A DNA stretch of 64,000 nt from Hydrogenophaga sp. (lineage in GTDB: Bacteria; Pseudomonadota; Gammaproteobacteria; Burkholderiales; Burkholderiaceae_C): positions 124,001 to 188,000 of the forward strand of contig NZ_JAHBZK010000008.1 of the NCBI RefSeq assembly GCF_019635465.1. The letters are read 5' to 3'. Below the pieces are notes generated by a model. That model was given only the letters and a program-made list of their open reading frames with translations. It did no database searches and was not told where the DNA came from. The translations under genes and the position numbers were made by a program. Positions 18,662-27,538 of this stretch are shown here, one piece after another (the first letter of the stretch is position 1; each line of letters opens with the position of its first letter).

Positions 18662-20572
18662 ATGCAGTACCACGTCAACGGTTTCATCCCCGGCGACCCC
18701 GATGTGCAACCGGCCACGCCCGGCCACCGCCAACCGGGTGACCCACTGCCCAGGACGGTCGACGTGCTGATTGCCGGCTCCGGCCCCGCCGGACTGTGTC
18801 TGGCCGCCCAACTGGCGCGGGTGCCGCAGATCCGCACCATGCTCGTGGAGCCCAAGATGGGCCCTATGGAAAAGGGCCAGGCCGACGGCATCAGCGTGCG
18901 CACCATGGAGATGTTCCAGGCCTTCGGCTTTGCCGAGAAGGTCATGCGCGAATCGGTCTGGATCAACGAGACCACCTTCTGGTCGCCCGCCGAGGCCAAC
19001 AGCCTGTCGCGGGTGGCCCGTGTGCAGGACGTGCCCGACGGCATTTCGGAGATGCCGCACGTGCTGATCAACCAGGCACGCGTGCACGACATGTTCCTGG
19101 ACGTGATGCGTCAGTCGCCCACGCGGTTGGTGCCCGACTACGGCCTGAAGGTGGCCACGCTGACGGTGGACCCGACGACCACCGAGTACCCCGTGACCGT
19201 CACGCTGGCCCACACCGCGCCCGGGCGCGAAGGCCAGACCGAAACGGTGCGCGCCAACTACGTCATTGGCTGCGACGGTGCCCGCTCCAACGTGCGCACG
19301 GCCATTGGCGGCAAGCTGCACGGTGACGCCGCGCACCAGGCCTGGGGCGTGATCGACCTGCTGGCCGTCACCGACTTCCCCGACTGGCGCATGAAGTCCT
19401 TCGTGCGCTCGCAAGGCGACGGCATCCTGATGGTGCTGCCGCGCGAGGGCGGCCACCTGGTGCGCCTGTACGTCGAGCTCGATCAACTGGGCGAGCAGGA
19501 GCGCGCCGCGGACCGCGGCCTCAACGCCGACGACATCATCGCCAAGGCCCAGCGCATCTTTGCGCCCTTCACGCTGGACGTGAAGGAAGTGGTGTGGTGG
19601 TCGATCTATGAAATCGGCCACCGCCTGACCGACAAGTTCGACGACGTGCCTGAGGCCGAGGTGGCCACCCGATCACCGCGCGTAATGCTGGCCGGCGACG
19701 CCTGCCACACCCACAGCCCCAAGGCCGGGCAAGGCATGAACGTGTCCATGGGCGACACCTTCAACCTCGGCTGGAAGCTGATCTCGGTGCTCACCGGCCG
19801 CGCCGATGCGTCGCTGCTGCACAGCTACTCCGGCGAGCGCCGCGCCGCCGCCAAGGGCCTGGTGGAGTTCGACCACAAGTGGTCGCGCGTGGTGGGTGCC
19901 CGCGCCGAAGACGACGCCACCACCGACGGCCTGCCCCGCGTGGCGCGCGAGTTCGTCAACAACCTGCCCTTTACCTGCGGCCTGACCATCCAGTACGAAC
20001 CGGGCACGCTGACCGGCGACGCCGCGCACCAGTCACTGGCCACCGGCTTCGACATCGGCAAGCGCTTTCACTCGGCGCCGGTGGTGCGCCTGGCCGACGC
20101 CAAACCGATGCAACTGGGGCACGCGATCGACGCCGACGCACGATTCCGCCTGTTCGTCTTTGCACCCGCCAACGATGCAGGCGCACCGGGCGGCGCGGTG
20201 GCGTCGCTGTGCGACTGGCTGTCCAATGACCCAACTTCGCCGATCCGCCGCCACACGGCTGCAGATGAAGACATCGACGCGGTGATCGACACACGCGCCG
20301 TCTTTCAACAAGGCTTCCGCACGCTGGACCACAACACCCTGCCCGCGCTGTTGCGTCCGGCGGTGGGCCGCTACGGCTTGTGCGACTACGAAAAGGCCTT
20401 CTGCGCCAACCAGCAGAACGGTCAGGACATCTTCGATCTGCGCGGCATCCACCGCGCCGACGGGTGCATCGTGATCGTGCGGCCCGACCAGTACGTGGGC
20501 GCCATCCTGCCGCTCACGGCGCGCGAAGCGCTGACCCGCTACTTCGCAGGCATCCTGCGCGTGCGCGGCTGA
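18662..20572 (+). CDS. mobA: FAD-dependent 3-hydroxybenzoate 4-monooxygenase
   Basis: This 636-residue flavoprotein resembles Comamonas testosteroni MobA in length and throughout the N-terminus (MQ.H.NGF.PG, GQADGI..RTMEMF). It would hydroxylate 3-hydroxybenzoate to protocatechuate with NADPH and oxygen. The FAD site GSGPAG is at 39-44, the second flavin motif is GCDGARSNVR, and GDACHTHSPKAGQGMN follows. A thioredoxin-like C-terminal domain follows the catalytic part. Divergent mobR and the palindromic operator support inducible control. Related phenol hydroxylases cannot be fully excluded. Confidence 0.82.
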   Translation: MQYHVNGFIPGDPDVQPATPGHRQPGDPLPRTVDVLIAGSGPAGLCLAAQLARVPQIRTMLVEPKMGPMEKGQADGISVRTMEMFQAFGFAEKVMRESVWINETTFWSPAEANSLSRVARVQDVPDGISEMPHVLINQARVHDMFLDVMRQSPTRLVPDYGLKVATLTVDPTTTEYPVTVTLAHTAPGREGQTETVRANYVIGCDGARSNVRTAIGGKLHGDAAHQAWGVIDLLAVTDFPDWRMKSFVRSQGDGILMVLPREGGHLVRLYVELDQLGEQERAADRGLNADDIIAKAQRIFAPFTLDVKEVVWWSIYEIGHRLTDKFDDVPEAEVATRSPRVMLAGDACHTHSPKAGQGMNVSMGDTFNLGWKLISVLTGRADASLLHSYSGERRAAAKGLVEFDHKWSRVVGARAEDDATTDGLPRVAREFVNNLPFTCGLTIQYEPGTLTGDAAHQSLATGFDIGKRFHSAPVVRLADAKPMQLGHAIDADARFRLFVFAPANDAGAPGGAVASLCDWLSNDPTSPIRRHTAADEDIDAVIDTRAVFQQGFRTLDHNTLPALLRPAVGRYGLCDYEKAFCANQQNGQDIFDLRGIHRADGCIVIVRPDQYVGAILPLTAREALTRYFAGILRVRG

Positions 20573-20590
20573 GCTGCCGCGCACGGGGCG

Positions 20591-21388
20591 TCAAAACGTG
20601 CCCGGGTAGGCGCCACCATCGGCCAGGATGTTCTGGCCAGTGATGTAGCCCGCCTGCACGCTGCACAAAAACGCGCAGACCGCGCCGAACTCGGCCGAGT
20701 TGCCGAAACGCTTGGCCGGCACGCCCTGGCGGCGCCCGGCCGCCACGTCTTCGTAGGTCTTGCCCTGCTTGCTGGCCAGGCCGCCCAGCGTGGTGCGCAG
20801 GCGGTCGGTCTCGAATGCGCCCGGCAGCAGGTTGTTGACCGTGACGCCCTGCGCCGCAATTTCGCTGCGCGCCAGACCGGCGACGAACCCCGTGAGCCCG
20901 GTGCGCGCACCGTTGGACAGGCCCAGCACTTGCAGCGGCGCCTTCACCGCGCCCGAGGTGACGTTGACCACCCGGCCAAAGCCGCGCGCGGCCATGCCGT
21001 CCACCGTGGCCTTGATCAGCTCGATGGGCGTGAGCATGTTGGCGTCGAGCGCGGCGATCCAGGCATCGCGGTCCCATTGGCGGAAGTCACCCGGCGGCGG
21101 ACCGCCAGCGTTCGTGACCACGATGTCGAACGCGGTGCCCGGGCCACCGGCCACGGAAAACACCGCCTCGCGCCCCGCCGGGGTGGTGATGTCGGTGGCC
21201 ACCGTCAGCACCTTCACCGCCGGGCACGCGCCGCGCAAGGCCTGCGCAGCCGCCTCCAGCGCCTCGGCGCCGCGGGCCACCATGACCACGTTCACACCCT
21301 CGGCGGCCAGCGCCTGTGCGCAGCCCAGGCCAAGGCCCTTGCTCGACCCGCCCACCAGCGCCCACTTGCCTTTGATACCCAGATCCAT
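20591..21388 (-). CDS. Short-chain dehydrogenase/reductase with altered active site
   Basis: This is a 265-residue Rossmann-fold SDR. The cofactor loop is GGSSKGLGLGCAQAL (near 13-27) and NNAG is replaced by TNAGGPPPG. In the catalytic region, NVTSGAVKAPLQVLGLSNGARTGL, the serine is kept, but the Tyr-X3-Lys pair reads Ser-X3-Arg (SNGAR). Many Comamonadaceae have this FabG-like subgroup, and its reaction is unknown. It lies 3 bases after the EamA gene on the minus strand and is probably co-transcribed. It converges with mobA. Confidence 0.85.
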   Translation of the reverse strand: MDLGIKGKWALVGGSSKGLGLGCAQALAAEGVNVVMVARGAEALEAAAQALRGACPAVKVLTVATDITTPAGREAVFSVAGGPGTAFDIVVTNAGGPPPGDFRQWDRDAWIAALDANMLTPIELIKATVDGMAARGFGRVVNVTSGAVKAPLQVLGLSNGARTGLTGFVAGLARSEIAAQGVTVNNLLPGAFETDRLRTTLGGLASKQGKTYEDVAAGRRQGVPAKRFGNSAEFGAVCAFLCSVQAGYITGQNILADGGAYPGTF

Positions 21389-21391
21389 CGA

Positions 21392-22333
21392 TCAATCTCC
21401 CGTCTTGTCCAACACCTTGGGCGCGCCGAAGCGCGTCACCAGATACACACCCGACAGCACGAGCACCGTGCCTGCCACGATCCAGCCATTGAAGGGTTCG
21501 CCCAGGATGAGCACGCCCATGACGATGGTCGACATCGGGCCGATCATGCCGGTCTGCGCCGTCAGGCCCGAGCCGATGCGCTCGATGGCCATCATTACCA
21601 GCAACACCGGCACAAAGGTGCACAGCGAGGCGTTGAGCAAGGACAGCCAGACCACCTCGGGCTGCACCGCCGCCGACGACAGCGGGCGCAGCACCACAAA
21701 TTGCGCGATACACAGCACACAGGCCACGCTGGTGGCCAACCCCACCAACCGCAGCGAGCCCAGTCGCTTGACGAGTTCACCGCTGTAGACAAGGTAGATG
21801 GCGTAGCTGATGGCACTGGCGAACACCAGGCCCGCACCCAGTGCGGCGTGCGGCCCCTGCTGACCCGCCTCGCGACCAAACACCAGCAGCACGCCCGCAT
21901 AGCTGATGCCCATGGCCACGGCCTGCAGCCGCGTGATGCGCCGGCCATACAGCAACCAGCCCAGCACCAGCACGATGGTGGGGTTGAGATAGAGGATCAG
22001 CCGCTCCAGGCTGGCACTGATGAACTCCAGCCCCCAGAAGTCGAGAAAGCTCGCGAGGTAATAGCCCGTCACCCCCAGCCCGATCACTCCCAGCCAGTCG
22101 CGCCGCGTCAGCGGCGGCGGCGTGTGCCCGTTGCGGGTTCGACTGGCCCACCAGGTGAGCGCCAGGAACAGCGGCAACGCAAACAGCATGCGGTACATGA
22201 TCAGCGTGACCGCATCGACGCCGTAGCGGTACGCGAGCTTGACGATGATGGCCTTGCCACTGAAGGCAATGGAGCCGAGCGAGGCCATGAGCAGGCCGGA
22301 GGCCAGGTGGGGGTGGGGGTGGGCGGCGGACAT
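21392..22333 (-). CDS. EamA/DMT-family transporter
   Basis: This is a 313-residue membrane protein with ten hydrophobic segments in two EamA repeats; the first begins GSIAFSGKAIIVKLAYRYGVD and the second near GAGLVFASAISYAIYLVYSG. It is an exporter of unknown small molecules. It is the upstream partner of the SDR gene (3-base gap). Confidence 0.88.
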   Translation of the reverse strand: MSAAHPHPHLASGLLMASLGSIAFSGKAIIVKLAYRYGVDAVTLIMYRMLFALPLFLALTWWASRTRNGHTPPPLTRRDWLGVIGLGVTGYYLASFLDFWGLEFISASLERLILYLNPTIVLVLGWLLYGRRITRLQAVAMGISYAGVLLVFGREAGQQGPHAALGAGLVFASAISYAIYLVYSGELVKRLGSLRLVGLATSVACVLCIAQFVVLRPLSSAAVQPEVVWLSLLNASLCTFVPVLLVMMAIERIGSGLTAQTGMIGPMSTIVMGVLILGEPFNGWIVAGTVLVLSGVYLVTRFGAPKVLDKTGD

Positions 22334-22643
22334 GAAGCGCTGGATTATCGATCTCGGCCTTCATGGGTGGCGTTTGCGGGGCTTTGTGGGGGTCGGTGCA
22401 CCCCACTCGTGGCGCCTCGCGCGCTCGCGGTCGCGGGGTATTCCACTCCGCGGCTGTCCCCCGGCCCGGCTGCGCCGGGCCTCCTCCTTTATGCCGCTGC
22501 GTGAAGCACCCTACACCCGCGAGCTCAAGTGGTGAATAGGCAAGCCGGCACAGCGAAGACGTTCAAACGCATCTGACGACCGAAGCACACTGTCGCTGGA
22601 TATAGTGCTGCGAATCCTCGGCCGCTTCCGGCTAGGAGCGGAC
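22334..22643. other. Intergenic stretch with a GC hairpin
   Basis: No gene is seen between the divergent EamA gene and the small gene at 22644. A perfect hairpin, GGCCCGGC/GCCGGGCC with a 3-base loop, is at 22463-22481. The region from 22370 to 22500 has the patchy look of an intergenic repeat. AGGAG at 22634-22638 is the ribosome site for the next gene. Confidence 0.5.
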
Positions 22644-22931
22644 ATGGGAGTGGCGATGCCAGAAGCGTCGGGATTGAAGTTGGCGGACTTGCCCGCAGCA
22701 GATGACCGGCGGGCCGTCTTTGCATTTGCAATGACATTCAACGGCTATGAGCACTACGGCTCATTGGAGGCGTCGGCGTCGTCCGCGCGAGAGAAGAAGC
22801 GAGAGTCAATCGCCGACCTGCGCAATGAATTGTTCATTTCCGCCAGAGCCTCGCGACACTCCGACAGTGACGCGTACCTAACGCGATACGCCGAACTCTT
22901 GCCGTACTTTCGCAAGCTCATCGTCGCTTAG
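22644..22931 (+). CDS. Small protein of unknown function
   Basis: This is a 95-residue soluble protein starting MGVAMPEASGLKLADLPAAD. AGGAG lies five bases ahead, which decides the start over an ATG 13 codons upstream. The sequence has a plausible globular composition (AVFAFAMTFNGYEHYG, then a basic and acidic helix AREKKRESIADLRNELF). I do not recognise a family with certainty. It is followed by a long palindrome at 22983-23092. Confidence 0.6.
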   Translation: MGVAMPEASGLKLADLPAADDRRAVFAFAMTFNGYEHYGSLEASASSAREKKRESIADLRNELFISARASRHSDSDAYLTRYAELLPYFRKLIVA

Positions 22932-22982
22932 CGATGTCTGCAAGGGGCCCGAAGCCGAACCTGGATGCCCTCACCGCCACCA

Positions 22983-23092
22983 GGTCACTGGTGATCGGGG
23001 TGTCCGATGTAGCGAAGTAAAGGAGGAGGATCGGGCTGCAAGCCCGATCCGGGGGACATGAGCGGAGTCGGATGCCCCGGTCGCCGGTGACC
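22983..23092 (+). ncRNA. Long branched palindrome; mismatches are G-U pairs on this strand
   Basis: Arm 22983-23007 and arm 23068-23092 pair over 25 bases. 20 are Watson-Crick, and the other five (at 22989, 22992, 22995, 23001, 23002) are all G-U in the plus-strand RNA. Inside is a perfect 10-bp hairpin, GGATCGGGCT/AGCCCGATCC (23028-23037 with 23041-23050). AAAGGAGGAGG lies next to the inner hairpin. It sits between the ends of two convergent genes. Whether it is an RNA, a terminator or an intergenic repeat is open. Confidence 0.45.
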
Positions 23093-23111
23093 GCCGCAGC
23101 CGGAGACAAGC

Positions 23112-24932
23112 TCAAGCCAGCGGCGGCGTAGCCGCCAACACCTCATCGAGCGTCGTCACCCCTTCGGCCACCTTCGCCGCCCCCGCCAAGCGCAGCGGCC
23201 GCATGCCGTCGGCCACGCCCTGCGCGCGCAGGGCCTCCATCTTCGGCTCCCGGCTCACCTTGTCCTTGAAGGCCTCGGTCACGCTGAGCAGTTCGTACAG
23301 GCCCATGCGGCCGCGGTAGCCGGTCATGCGGCAGTCCACGCAACCCACGGGCTGGTAAGGGCGGTAGCCGCCCGAGACCTGCCAGGGCTTGACGATGTCG
23401 GCGAGTTGCTCGCGGCTGCTGGCCACCTCTTCTTTCGGCAGGGGTTGCTTGCAGGCCGGGCACAGGGTGCGCACCAGGCGTTGCGCCAGCACGCCCAGCA
23501 CGGTGGCGCTGATGAGGTAGGGCGGAATGCCGAGCTCCATCAGCCGCATCACGGCCGAGGGCGCGTCGTTGGTGTGCAGGGTCGAGAAGACCAGGTGACC
23601 GGTGAGTGCGGCCTGCACTGCCATCTCGGCGGTGGCCAGGTCGCGGATCTCGCCGACCATGATGATGTCCGGGTCCTGGCGCATGAGGGCGCGCAGGCCC
23701 TGGGCGAAGTCGAGGTCGAGCTGCGGCTGCACCTGGGTCTGGTTGAAGGCCGGCTCGATCATCTCAATCGGGTCTTCCACCGTGCTCACGTTCACCTCTT
23801 CGGTGGCCAGCCGCTTGAGCGTGGCGTAGAGCGTGGTGGTCTTGCCCGAGCCGGTGGGGCCGGTGACCAGCACGATGCCGTGCGGGCGGCGCGTCAAGGC
23901 CTCCCAGCGTTGCGCGTCGTGCGCGGCAAAGCCCAGGGCCGACAGGTCTTTCACCGTCGACTCGGGGTCGAAGATGCGCATGACCAGCTTTTCACCGAAG
24001 GCGGTGGGCAGCGTGGACAAACGCATCTCCACCTCGTCGCCGCGGGCCCCGCTCGCGCCGCCGGCGCCAGGCTTGACCGTCTTGATGCGCCCGTCCTGCG
24101 GGCGGCGGCGCTCGACCACGTCCATGCGGCCCAGCAGCTTGATGCGCGCCGTCATGGCGTTCATCACGCCCAGCGGCAGCTGGTAGACCGGGTGCAGCAC
24201 GCCATCGATGCGAAAGCGGATCACGCCCTGCTCGCGTCGCGGCTCCAAGTGGATGTCGCTGGCGCGCTGGTCAAACGCGTATTGCCACAGCCAATCAACC
24301 ACCTGCACCACGCCCTGATCGTTGGCGTCGAGCTGTTTGTTGCCTTTGCCCAGCTCCACCAGTTGCTCGAAGCTTTGCAGGCCGGCCGACCCGCCGGCTT
24401 TGTTGGCCGCGCGCACCGACTTGGCCAATGCAAAAAACTCGCCCGTGTAACGCGCGATCTCGGCCGGGCTGGCCAGCACCAGTCGCACGCGCTTGCGCGT
24501 TTGCCGTTCGACCTCGCTCACCCAGTCGCGCACAAAGGGCTCGGCCGTGGCCACCACCACCTCGGCAGCGGTCACCTGCACCGGCAACACGCGGTGGCGC
24601 TCGGCGTAGGCCGCACTCATCACGTCGGCCACCTTGCCCACCTCGACCTTGAGCGGATCGATGCGGAAGTAGTCGAGCCCGCTGCGCTGCGCCAGCCACT
24701 CCGCCAGCGCCTCGGCGTCGAGCAAATGCCCGTCCGCCGCGCGTGTCACGCCCACCACCGCCAGGCGCTGCAGCGGGTGTTGCGCGCTGTGGGCCGAGGC
24801 GATGCGGGTCTCGGTGCGGCGGGCTTCGTCCTCGCTGATGAGTCCGTCCTCACGCAACCACTTGAGCAGATGGCGCCATTCGATGGGACCCTGGTGCGCC
24901 GCAGCGGCGTGGTGGGGAGCGGCAGATTTCAT
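23112..24932 (-). CDS. GspE/PilB-type secretion or pilus ATPase
   Basis: This is a 606-residue ATPase of the type II secretion/type IV pilus assembly family. An N-terminal GspE/PilB domain (about 55-165) precedes the motor domain. Walker A, GPTGSGKTT, is at 358-366. The Asp box STVEDPIE, Walker B DPDIIMVGEIRD and His box HLVFSTLHTNDA follow. The zinc-binding cysteines are C491, C494, C531 and C534. The start MKSAAPHHAA is just after the upstream gene's stop; an open frame beyond it is a shadow. No other gsp or pil genes are near, so its machine is elsewhere. Confidence 0.88.
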   Translation of the reverse strand: MKSAAPHHAAAAHQGPIEWRHLLKWLREDGLISEDEARRTETRIASAHSAQHPLQRLAVVGVTRAADGHLLDAEALAEWLAQRSGLDYFRIDPLKVEVGKVADVMSAAYAERHRVLPVQVTAAEVVVATAEPFVRDWVSEVERQTRKRVRLVLASPAEIARYTGEFFALAKSVRAANKAGGSAGLQSFEQLVELGKGNKQLDANDQGVVQVVDWLWQYAFDQRASDIHLEPRREQGVIRFRIDGVLHPVYQLPLGVMNAMTARIKLLGRMDVVERRRPQDGRIKTVKPGAGGASGARGDEVEMRLSTLPTAFGEKLVMRIFDPESTVKDLSALGFAAHDAQRWEALTRRPHGIVLVTGPTGSGKTTTLYATLKRLATEEVNVSTVEDPIEMIEPAFNQTQVQPQLDLDFAQGLRALMRQDPDIIMVGEIRDLATAEMAVQAALTGHLVFSTLHTNDAPSAVMRLMELGIPPYLISATVLGVLAQRLVRTLCPACKQPLPKEEVASSREQLADIVKPWQVSGGYRPYQPVGCVDCRMTGYRGRMGLYELLSVTEAFKDKVSREPKMEALRAQGVADGMRPLRLAGAAKVAEGVTTLDEVLAATPPLA

Positions 24933-24933
24933 G

Positions 24934-25695
24934 TCAGGACACCTGGGTGGACACACGCTGCATGTTGCGCAGCCACTTGGGGGCGGGCAGTCCCCAGCGT
25001 CGCTTGATCTCGCTGGCGCGCGCCGCCAAGGTGGCCGAGCCCGGGCGCTCGGCGTGGCGCTGCGCCAGCACGATGGTGTTGCCGTCGCGCGTGGGGCGAA
25101 ATGCCCAGACCGCGTCGTCGCCAAAGGCCTCGCACAGGCTGGCCAGCGAGCGCTCGTAGCTGGCGTCACGCCCGAACAGGTTGACGGTGAGGCAGCCTTC
25201 GTCGGTCAGCGCGTCGCGGCAGTCGGCGTAGAAGCCGGGCGAATCGAGCACCGGAGCCGCGGCTTCGTGGTCGTAGAGGTCCACCTGCAGCGCGTCGTAG
25301 CGGCCCTGGTGTTCCGGGCGGCGAATGGCCTGCCCGGCGTCGTCCAGGATGATTTGCAGCCTCGCGCTCGGCGCGGGCAGCTTGAACCAGCGCCGACACA
25401 CGGCCACCACTTGCGGGTTGATTTCGATCACCGTGGTGTCCATGCGCAGCCGCTTGAAGCAGAACTTGGTGAGCGTGGCCGCGCCCAGCCCCAGCTGCAG
25501 CGCGCGCCGCTTGGGCACAAAGTCGGGCTCGACGAACAGCAACCAGGCCATCATGCGCTGCACGTACTCCAGGTGGATATCGAACGGCTGGTCGAGCTGC
25601 ATCGACCCCTGTACCCATTCGGTGCCCAGGTGCAGGTAACGCACCTCGTCGAGTTCGGAGATGTTGACTTCGGGCAGCGCGGGTGGGGTCTTCAT
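24934..25695 (-). CDS. Spermidine synthase-like methyltransferase-fold protein
   Basis: This 253-residue protein has the Rossmann-type fold of the SpeE family: LQLGLGAATLTKFCFKRL as the nucleotide loop, VIEINPQVVAVCRRWF with the acidic ribose-binding residue, and DALQVDLYDHEAA. It lacks the N-terminal beta domain of true spermidine synthases. The substrate is unknown. An in-frame GTG at 25701 is an alternative start. It lies one base before gspE and 28 bases after the glycosylase gene, in the same minus-strand operon. Confidence 0.78.
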   Translation of the reverse strand: MKTPPALPEVNISELDEVRYLHLGTEWVQGSMQLDQPFDIHLEYVQRMMAWLLFVEPDFVPKRRALQLGLGAATLTKFCFKRLRMDTTVIEINPQVVAVCRRWFKLPAPSARLQIILDDAGQAIRRPEHQGRYDALQVDLYDHEAAAPVLDSPGFYADCRDALTDEGCLTVNLFGRDASYERSLASLCEAFGDDAVWAFRPTRDGNTIVLAQRHAERPGSATLAARASEIKRRWGLPAPKWLRNMQRVSTQVS

Positions 25696-25723
25696 GGGCA
25701 CGGCCGATTATCAACACCTCGGT

Positions 25724-26218
25724 TCAGGCCACGCCGTGTGCGCATAGAACCGCTTGCCATGCCTGCAGTTTGCGATCGAAGGACCAGCCGGCGTTGGCCG
25801 GGCTGGTCGAGGGCAGGGAGTGCACCGGCAGGCCCAGGGCGCGGGTGTGGCGCGCGTGGCGAAAGCTCTCGCCGCCGTTGTGCGCGATGGCCTGCAGTTG
25901 CGGGCAGCGCTGGCGCAGCGAGGCCAGGTCGTTGAGCTCGGCGTCGCGGATGGCCGTGTCCAGGCTGCCCTCGCGTTCGCAGCTGGCGTAGACGTCCCAG
26001 ATGCCCAGGCCATGGTCGCGCGCCGCGTCCAGGCGGGCGGCGTAGCTGAACTCCATCAACGGCAAGGCCCACAGGGTGCTCAGGATCTTCCAGAACGCGT
26101 TCTGCGGGTGCCCGTAGTACTGCTGCGCCCGCAAGGACGCCACACCCGGAAAGCTGCCCAGCACCAGCAGACGTGTGCGGGCATCGATGACCGGCGCCAG
26201 GCCTTGCAGACGCGTCAT
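25724..26218 (-). CDS. Mug/UDG-like DNA glycosylase (hypoxanthine/uracil type)
   Basis: This 164-residue protein is in the uracil-DNA glycosylase superfamily: VLGSFPGVASLRAQQYYGHPQNAFW resembles the catalytic loop (LGS.P...S...YY.HP.N.FW) of the hypoxanthine-DNA glycosylase branch. NGGES and LPSTSPANAGWSFDRK follow. It would excise deaminated bases. Its ATG overlaps the tatD stop by four bases, so translation is coupled. Confidence 0.82.
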   Translation of the reverse strand: MTRLQGLAPVIDARTRLLVLGSFPGVASLRAQQYYGHPQNAFWKILSTLWALPLMEFSYAARLDAARDHGLGIWDVYASCEREGSLDTAIRDAELNDLASLRQRCPQLQAIAHNGGESFRHARHTRALGLPVHSLPSTSPANAGWSFDRKLQAWQAVLCAHGVA

Positions 26219-27045
26219 GCCAGCGCCGCCAGCCGGGGCAGCACCCGCCGGGCGTTGGCGGTGGTGGCCTGCGCCAACTCGGTGGGGTGCAGCCCGCGCA
26301 GCGCCGCCAGCACGGCGCCAATGCGCGGCAGCTCGCGCGGGTGGTTGATGCCTTGCGCCCGCCCGGCCGCCCGCTCGGCCGCCGGCACGTACAGCCATTG
26401 CGGCGGGATGTCGGGCGCATCGGTCTCAACCACCAGGGCCTGCAGCGGCAGGTCGCTGGCCAGGCGGCGCAACTGCCGCGCAGGCTCGAAGGTGAGCGCG
26501 CCGCCAAAGCCCAGCGCGAAGCCCAGATCGACAAACGCCTGTGCCTGCTGGGCACTGCCGTTGAAGGCGTGCGCGATACCGCCGCCCGTGGGCAGTTCGC
26601 GCAGGCCCTTGAGCAAGGCGTCGGCGCTGCGCCGCACGTGCAGGATCACCGGCAGGCCATGCTTGCGGGCCAGGCGCAGCTGCGCGCGGTAGAAGTGCTG
26701 TTGGCGCTCACGCATGGCGGGCTCGGTGAGCGCCGGCACAAAGAAGTCCAGCCCGATTTCGCCCACCGCCACCAGACGGGGGTCGCTTCGATGCTCGCTC
26801 AGGGTGGCGTCCAGCGCGTCAAGGTCGTCTTCGCCAGCGCGCGGCACGTACAAGGGGTGGATGCCCAGCGCGTAGGCGTCATCGAAACGGTGGGCCAGGG
26901 TGCGCACCGCGTCCCAGTTGGCGCGCTCCACCGCCGGCAGCACGCAGCGGCCCACGCCATGCTCGCGGGCCTGGGCGCGCCAGCTGATCGCGGTGGTCGC
27001 GTCGAACTCCGGCGCGTCGAGATGGCAGTGCGTGTCGATCCACAT
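26215..27045 (-). CDS. TatD-family metal-dependent hydrolase
   Basis: This is a 276-residue TIM-barrel hydrolase with DTHCHLDAPEF (HxH metal ligands), the GEIGLDFF acidic ligand, VILHVRRSADALL, AHAFNGSAQQAQAF and VETDAPDIPP. TatD enzymes are 3'-5' exonucleases or related hydrolases. It is the first gene of the tatD-glycosylase-SpeE-like-gspE operon, divergent from the META protein gene. Confidence 0.93.
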   Translation of the reverse strand: MWIDTHCHLDAPEFDATTAISWRAQAREHGVGRCVLPAVERANWDAVRTLAHRFDDAYALGIHPLYVPRAGEDDLDALDATLSEHRSDPRLVAVGEIGLDFFVPALTEPAMRERQQHFYRAQLRLARKHGLPVILHVRRSADALLKGLRELPTGGGIAHAFNGSAQQAQAFVDLGFALGFGGALTFEPARQLRRLASDLPLQALVVETDAPDIPPQWLYVPAAERAAGRAQGINHPRELPRIGAVLAALRGLHPTELAQATTANARRVLPRLAALA

Positions 27046-27097
27046 CGGGGGTATAAGGCGTGTCGCTGCGCATTGTCACCGCCAGAGGAGGAACCGC

Positions 27098-27514
27098 ATG
27101 AGCCCGCTTCGCATTGCCCTTGCCCTGCCATTGCTGTGCACCCTGTTCGCCTGCGCCATGCCGGGCGGGTCAGCGCCCGACGTGGTGGGCACCGAATGGC
27201 GGCTGCAGGACCTGCATGGTGTGAAGGTGGTCGATGGCGTGCAGGCCACCCTCGCCTTCCCCGAGGCGGGCCGGGTGGCGGGCTTCGGGTCGTGCAACCG
27301 ATTCTTTGGCACCTACACCCAGGTGGGGCACCGCATGGCGTTCGGGCAACTGGGCATGACGCGCATGGCCTGCCCGGGGCCGATCGGCGAGCAGGAGACG
27401 CGCTACCTGGCGGCCTTGCAGCAGGTCAAGGGCCTGCGCCTGGAGCGCAACGAACTGCTGCTGGAGGTGGAGGGCCAGATCTGGCCGCTGCGCTTCGCGC
27501 CTGTGGTTCGCTGA
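27098..27514 (+). CDS. META-domain lipoprotein
   Basis: This 138-residue protein has a lipoprotein signal peptide (LPLLCTLFACA, lipid likely on C19). A META domain follows: GTEWRLQDLHG, then FGSCNRFFGTY, FGQLGMTRMACPG and a C-terminal strand. META proteins (HslJ-like) are tied to envelope or heat stress; the mechanism is unclear. The ATG has GAGGAGGAAC ahead. The upstream open frame is not coding. Confidence 0.88.
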   Translation: MSPLRIALALPLLCTLFACAMPGGSAPDVVGTEWRLQDLHGVKVVDGVQATLAFPEAGRVAGFGSCNRFFGTYTQVGHRMAFGQLGMTRMACPGPIGEQETRYLAALQQVKGLRLERNELLLEVEGQIWPLRFAPVVR

Positions 27515-27538
27515 CGCGCCGACCCTGGCAACGCCTGG

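Noticed and set aside
22918-23115. 65-codon minus-strand frame over the palindrome
   Set aside because: It has no ribosome site, overlaps a perfect hairpin, and its pairing pattern points to structure rather than protein.
23112-24932. Complete type II secretion or pilus locus
   Set aside because: Only the ATPase is present; the neighbours are tatD, a glycosylase and a SpeE-like gene.
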